From positions 45,548 to 109,547 of the forward strand of contig JAEXYZ010000108.1 of NCBI GenBank assembly GCA_023405135.1: a stretch of DNA of 64,000 nucleotides, given 5' to 3'. The notes beneath the pieces are model-generated. The model searched no databases and had not been told where the DNA came from. It worked only from the letters and a program-made list of their open reading frames with translations. Source of the DNA: Bacillota bacterium (GTDB taxonomy: Bacteria; Bacillota; Bacilli; Bacillales_A; Planococcaceae). Made by a program: the position numbers and the translations under genes. Every line of letters starts with the position of its first letter. Positions within the stretch are counted from its first letter, which is position 1. Below, in pieces: positions 62,543 through 64,000 of this stretch.

Positions 62543-62881
62543 ATGGCAATGTTTGAAATCTCTATTCCACAGACGAGCAATTATCAATTACAACACTCTG
62601 CATTTCAATGGACACTTACAATTTTGGACGACCCTAAAAAGAAGCGCCGACTCCAATATTCCTCAAAAAATCGTTATGAGGAGATTGAGAAAATCAAAAT
62701 CAATGGCATCTCCTACGAAAAAATAATTTTTGATTTTTACAAAGGAAAAATACATATAACTCTTGAAGAGATAAATCAACAAGCAATTCTTAATATTTTA
62801 CAAGCACTTACAATACAAACCTCTCCATCGTCACAAGCGTATTTTTTATCGCGATTTAAAAGACCAAATCAAGAAAAATAA
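62543..62881 (+). CDS. Uncharacterised small protein
   Basis: 112 residues, soluble, no signal. A likely beta-rich N-terminal half (SNYQLQHSAFQWTLTILDD) and a helical end. GGGGGAAAG precedes the ATG. I do not recognise the family. It is divergent from the Xre gene, which might regulate it. The following 62882-63116 stretch holds nothing I can name. Confidence 0.65.
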   Translation: MAMFEISIPQTSNYQLQHSAFQWTLTILDDPKKKRRLQYSSKNRYEEIEKIKINGISYEKIIFDFYKGKIHITLEEINQQAILNILQALTIQTSPSSQAYFLSRFKRPNQEK

Positions 62882-63116
62882 AGGGCTTAAACAAAACTAA
62901 ACAAATATCGCTAAAATTCGTACAAAACAAGAAGTTTGAAATAAGAAAAGTATGGAGACTATATCATTAATATGATGCGAAGTTCGTATGATATAAATAA
63001 TCTTCTTATTTTCAAGCGACAGCCATCAAGAAAATATATATCACGAAAAACGCTTTATCAAAGTTTTGTATTGAAATTAGGAAAATCAGAAAACTTCCAT
63101 TTTTAGGGGGGATTGT

Positions 63117-63578
63117 ATGATTCAAGTGCAATTTATGAAACCTTTTTACACAAAAGTTACAGGGAAAACACTTCGTTTAGTGTTTGCGTATCAATATTTT
63201 TCGATTGTGAAGGACGATGAGCTCTTTCATTTTGTACCGGTAGAAGGGAAGGAAATGATCATTAATCTTGATACGAAGCAAATCGAAAATCTTTCGGAAA
63301 TTTTTGTGTTCCAGCGCGGCAATCGTTTCATTCGTTTGCCACTTTACCAGCTGTTGCTCATTTCCAATGTACATGAGCATTTATCACCAATTTTAGAAAA
63401 AGCTTCATCGAGTGATGAAACGGTCAATTTGATACCTAAAGAAGAGGAATCCGATGTGCAAAAAATGATTCGGAAACTTGAAGAGGAAAACTTGGAGCGT
63501 TTAATTGATGAGGCATTGGAACAACGAGATGAAAAACGATTTTATGAATTGTTAGATCAAAAAGCGAAAATGAGTTAA
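63117..63578 (+). CDS. IDEAL-domain protein
   Basis: 153 residues, after TAGGGGGG. A ~90-residue N-terminal domain of unknown fold is followed by a spacer and the C-terminal IDEAL motif in RLIDEALEQRDEKRFYELL. IDEAL domains occur in small proteins of bacilli such as YpiB and are thought to mediate protein contacts. The specific role is not known. Confidence 0.8.
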   Translation: MIQVQFMKPFYTKVTGKTLRLVFAYQYFSIVKDDELFHFVPVEGKEMIINLDTKQIENLSEIFVFQRGNRFIRLPLYQLLLISNVHEHLSPILEKASSSDETVNLIPKEEESDVQKMIRKLEEENLERLIDEALEQRDEKRFYELLDQKAKMS

Positions 63579-63586
63579 TTTTAAGC

Positions 63587-63632
63587 AAGCACCTCGATTG
63601 CAGAAAAATCGGAGGTGCTTTTGTTTTTTTTT
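63587..63632. terminator. Terminator after the IDEAL gene
   Basis: AAGCACCTC-GATT (63587-63599) pairs with AATC-G-GAGGTGCTT (63607-63620) and a long T-run follows. On the minus strand it lies just after the small gene at 63666, so it may serve both. Confidence 0.85.
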
Positions 63633-63665
63633 GCAAAAAAAGAAGCCTAACGAATAGGCGGAAAA

Positions 63666-63767
63666 TTACGAAATAAAAATTTGAATAATGGCGACCACAA
63701 TCCCACAGCCAATAATACCAAACAGCCAATCTTCCTTCGTTAACGAAGAACGTTTCGTCTCCCTCAC
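63666..63767 (-). CDS. 33-residue membrane peptide
   Basis: GTG start at 63767 with AGGAGG seven to eight bases upstream on the minus strand. The product is MRETKRSSLTKEDWLFG, then a single membrane helix (IIGCGIVVAIIQIFIS). A polar basic head and one helix suggest a small membrane-inserted regulator or subunit. I know no family. It is convergent with the IDEAL gene. Confidence 0.6.
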   Translation of the reverse strand: MRETKRSSLTKEDWLFGIIGCGIVVAIIQIFIS

Positions 63768-63878
63768 CTATCTCCCTCCTTAAAATGGTTTTTTAGTCAG
63801 TATTACCAAGAAATAAAACTAGTAAACATATTTTAGTTTTAAATCTTTCTATTTTCAAAATGTGAATCTATTTATGCG

Positions 63879-64000
63879 CCTGAAAAAAGTATGCAAGCAT
63901 CCGAATATGAAGTTATGTGCCCAAAAAAGTGTGTAAGCGCCCGAACAAGAAGTTATGTGCCCGAAAAAAGGTGCAAGTGCCCGAACAAGAAGCTAAGCGC
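63879..64000. repeat. Intergenic tandem array D (20-bp unit, runs off window)
   Basis: CC-headed units start at 63879, 63901, 63921, 63941, 63961 and 63981, so the period is 20 bp after the first. CCGAACAAGAAGTTATGTGC and CCGAAAAAAGGTGCAAGTGC alternate, giving a 40-bp higher order. It continues past the window end. Confidence 0.88.

Overview
The window reads as a chromosome segment of an AT-rich, endospore-forming member of the Bacillales. Spo0F, SpoIIR, SpoIID, SpoIIQ and SpoIIID are all present, and the gene order closely follows the ywj-ywl-ywm-ywp-ywq part of the Bacillus subtilis chromosome. Gene content and protein style suggest a Planococcaceae/Caryophanaceae-type bacillus (Lysinibacillus or Solibacillus-like). 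That placement is inference; no rRNA or tRNA gene is present to test it.

1-13 kb is a fatty-acid and B12 block. It starts with the tail of a probable cobinamide amidohydrolase (CbiZ) and a PduO-type cobalamin adenosyltransferase. Then come fadF, a thiolase/3-hydroxyacyl-CoA dehydrogenase/two acyl-CoA dehydrogenases/TetR (FadR-like) operon, and the AdoCbl-dependent fused mutase IcmF. A FadR-type operator overlaps a sigma-A promoter ahead of fadF. 13-29 kb is a housekeeping and sporulation block: rpoE, pyrG (with a leader of the CTP-sensing type), ywjG, spo0F, fba, a transaldolase-like gene, murZ, glpX, rho, rpmE, tdk, prfA, prmC, spoIIR. 28.5-38.6 kb is the ywlC region: a DnaA-box cluster, ywlC, a decayed GGDEF gene, mntP, ywlE, a chemoreceptor gene, rpiB, ywlG, glyA, upp, mnaA. 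38.7-46.3 kb is the complete ATP synthase operon atpIBEFHAGDC. 46.3-56.4 kb holds a DUF1146 gene, murAA, spoIID, spoIIQ, spoIIID, mbl, flhO, flhP, an EpuA-like gene, fabZ, two poorly characterised genes and ywpF. 56.4-64 kb holds ssbB (with a ComK-box-like promoter), the SNF2 ATPase ywqA with its SWIM partner, a Xre regulator, an unknown gene, an IDEAL-domain gene and a 33-residue membrane peptide gene.

Most genes are ordinary and well conserved. The less ordinary content is non-coding: four intergenic tandem arrays with a 20/21-bp period, each with its own sequence but a related C-G-G/C-R-A-A core; two palindromic REP-like elements built from GTACCWGGTAC; a hairpin that buries the spoIIR ribosome binding site; a structured leader before murZ; a diverged tandem duplication of a terminator region before fba; a large palindrome before murAA; and an attenuator plus internal promoter between atpE and atpF. 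No CRISPR array, intact insertion sequence, prophage or defence system was seen.
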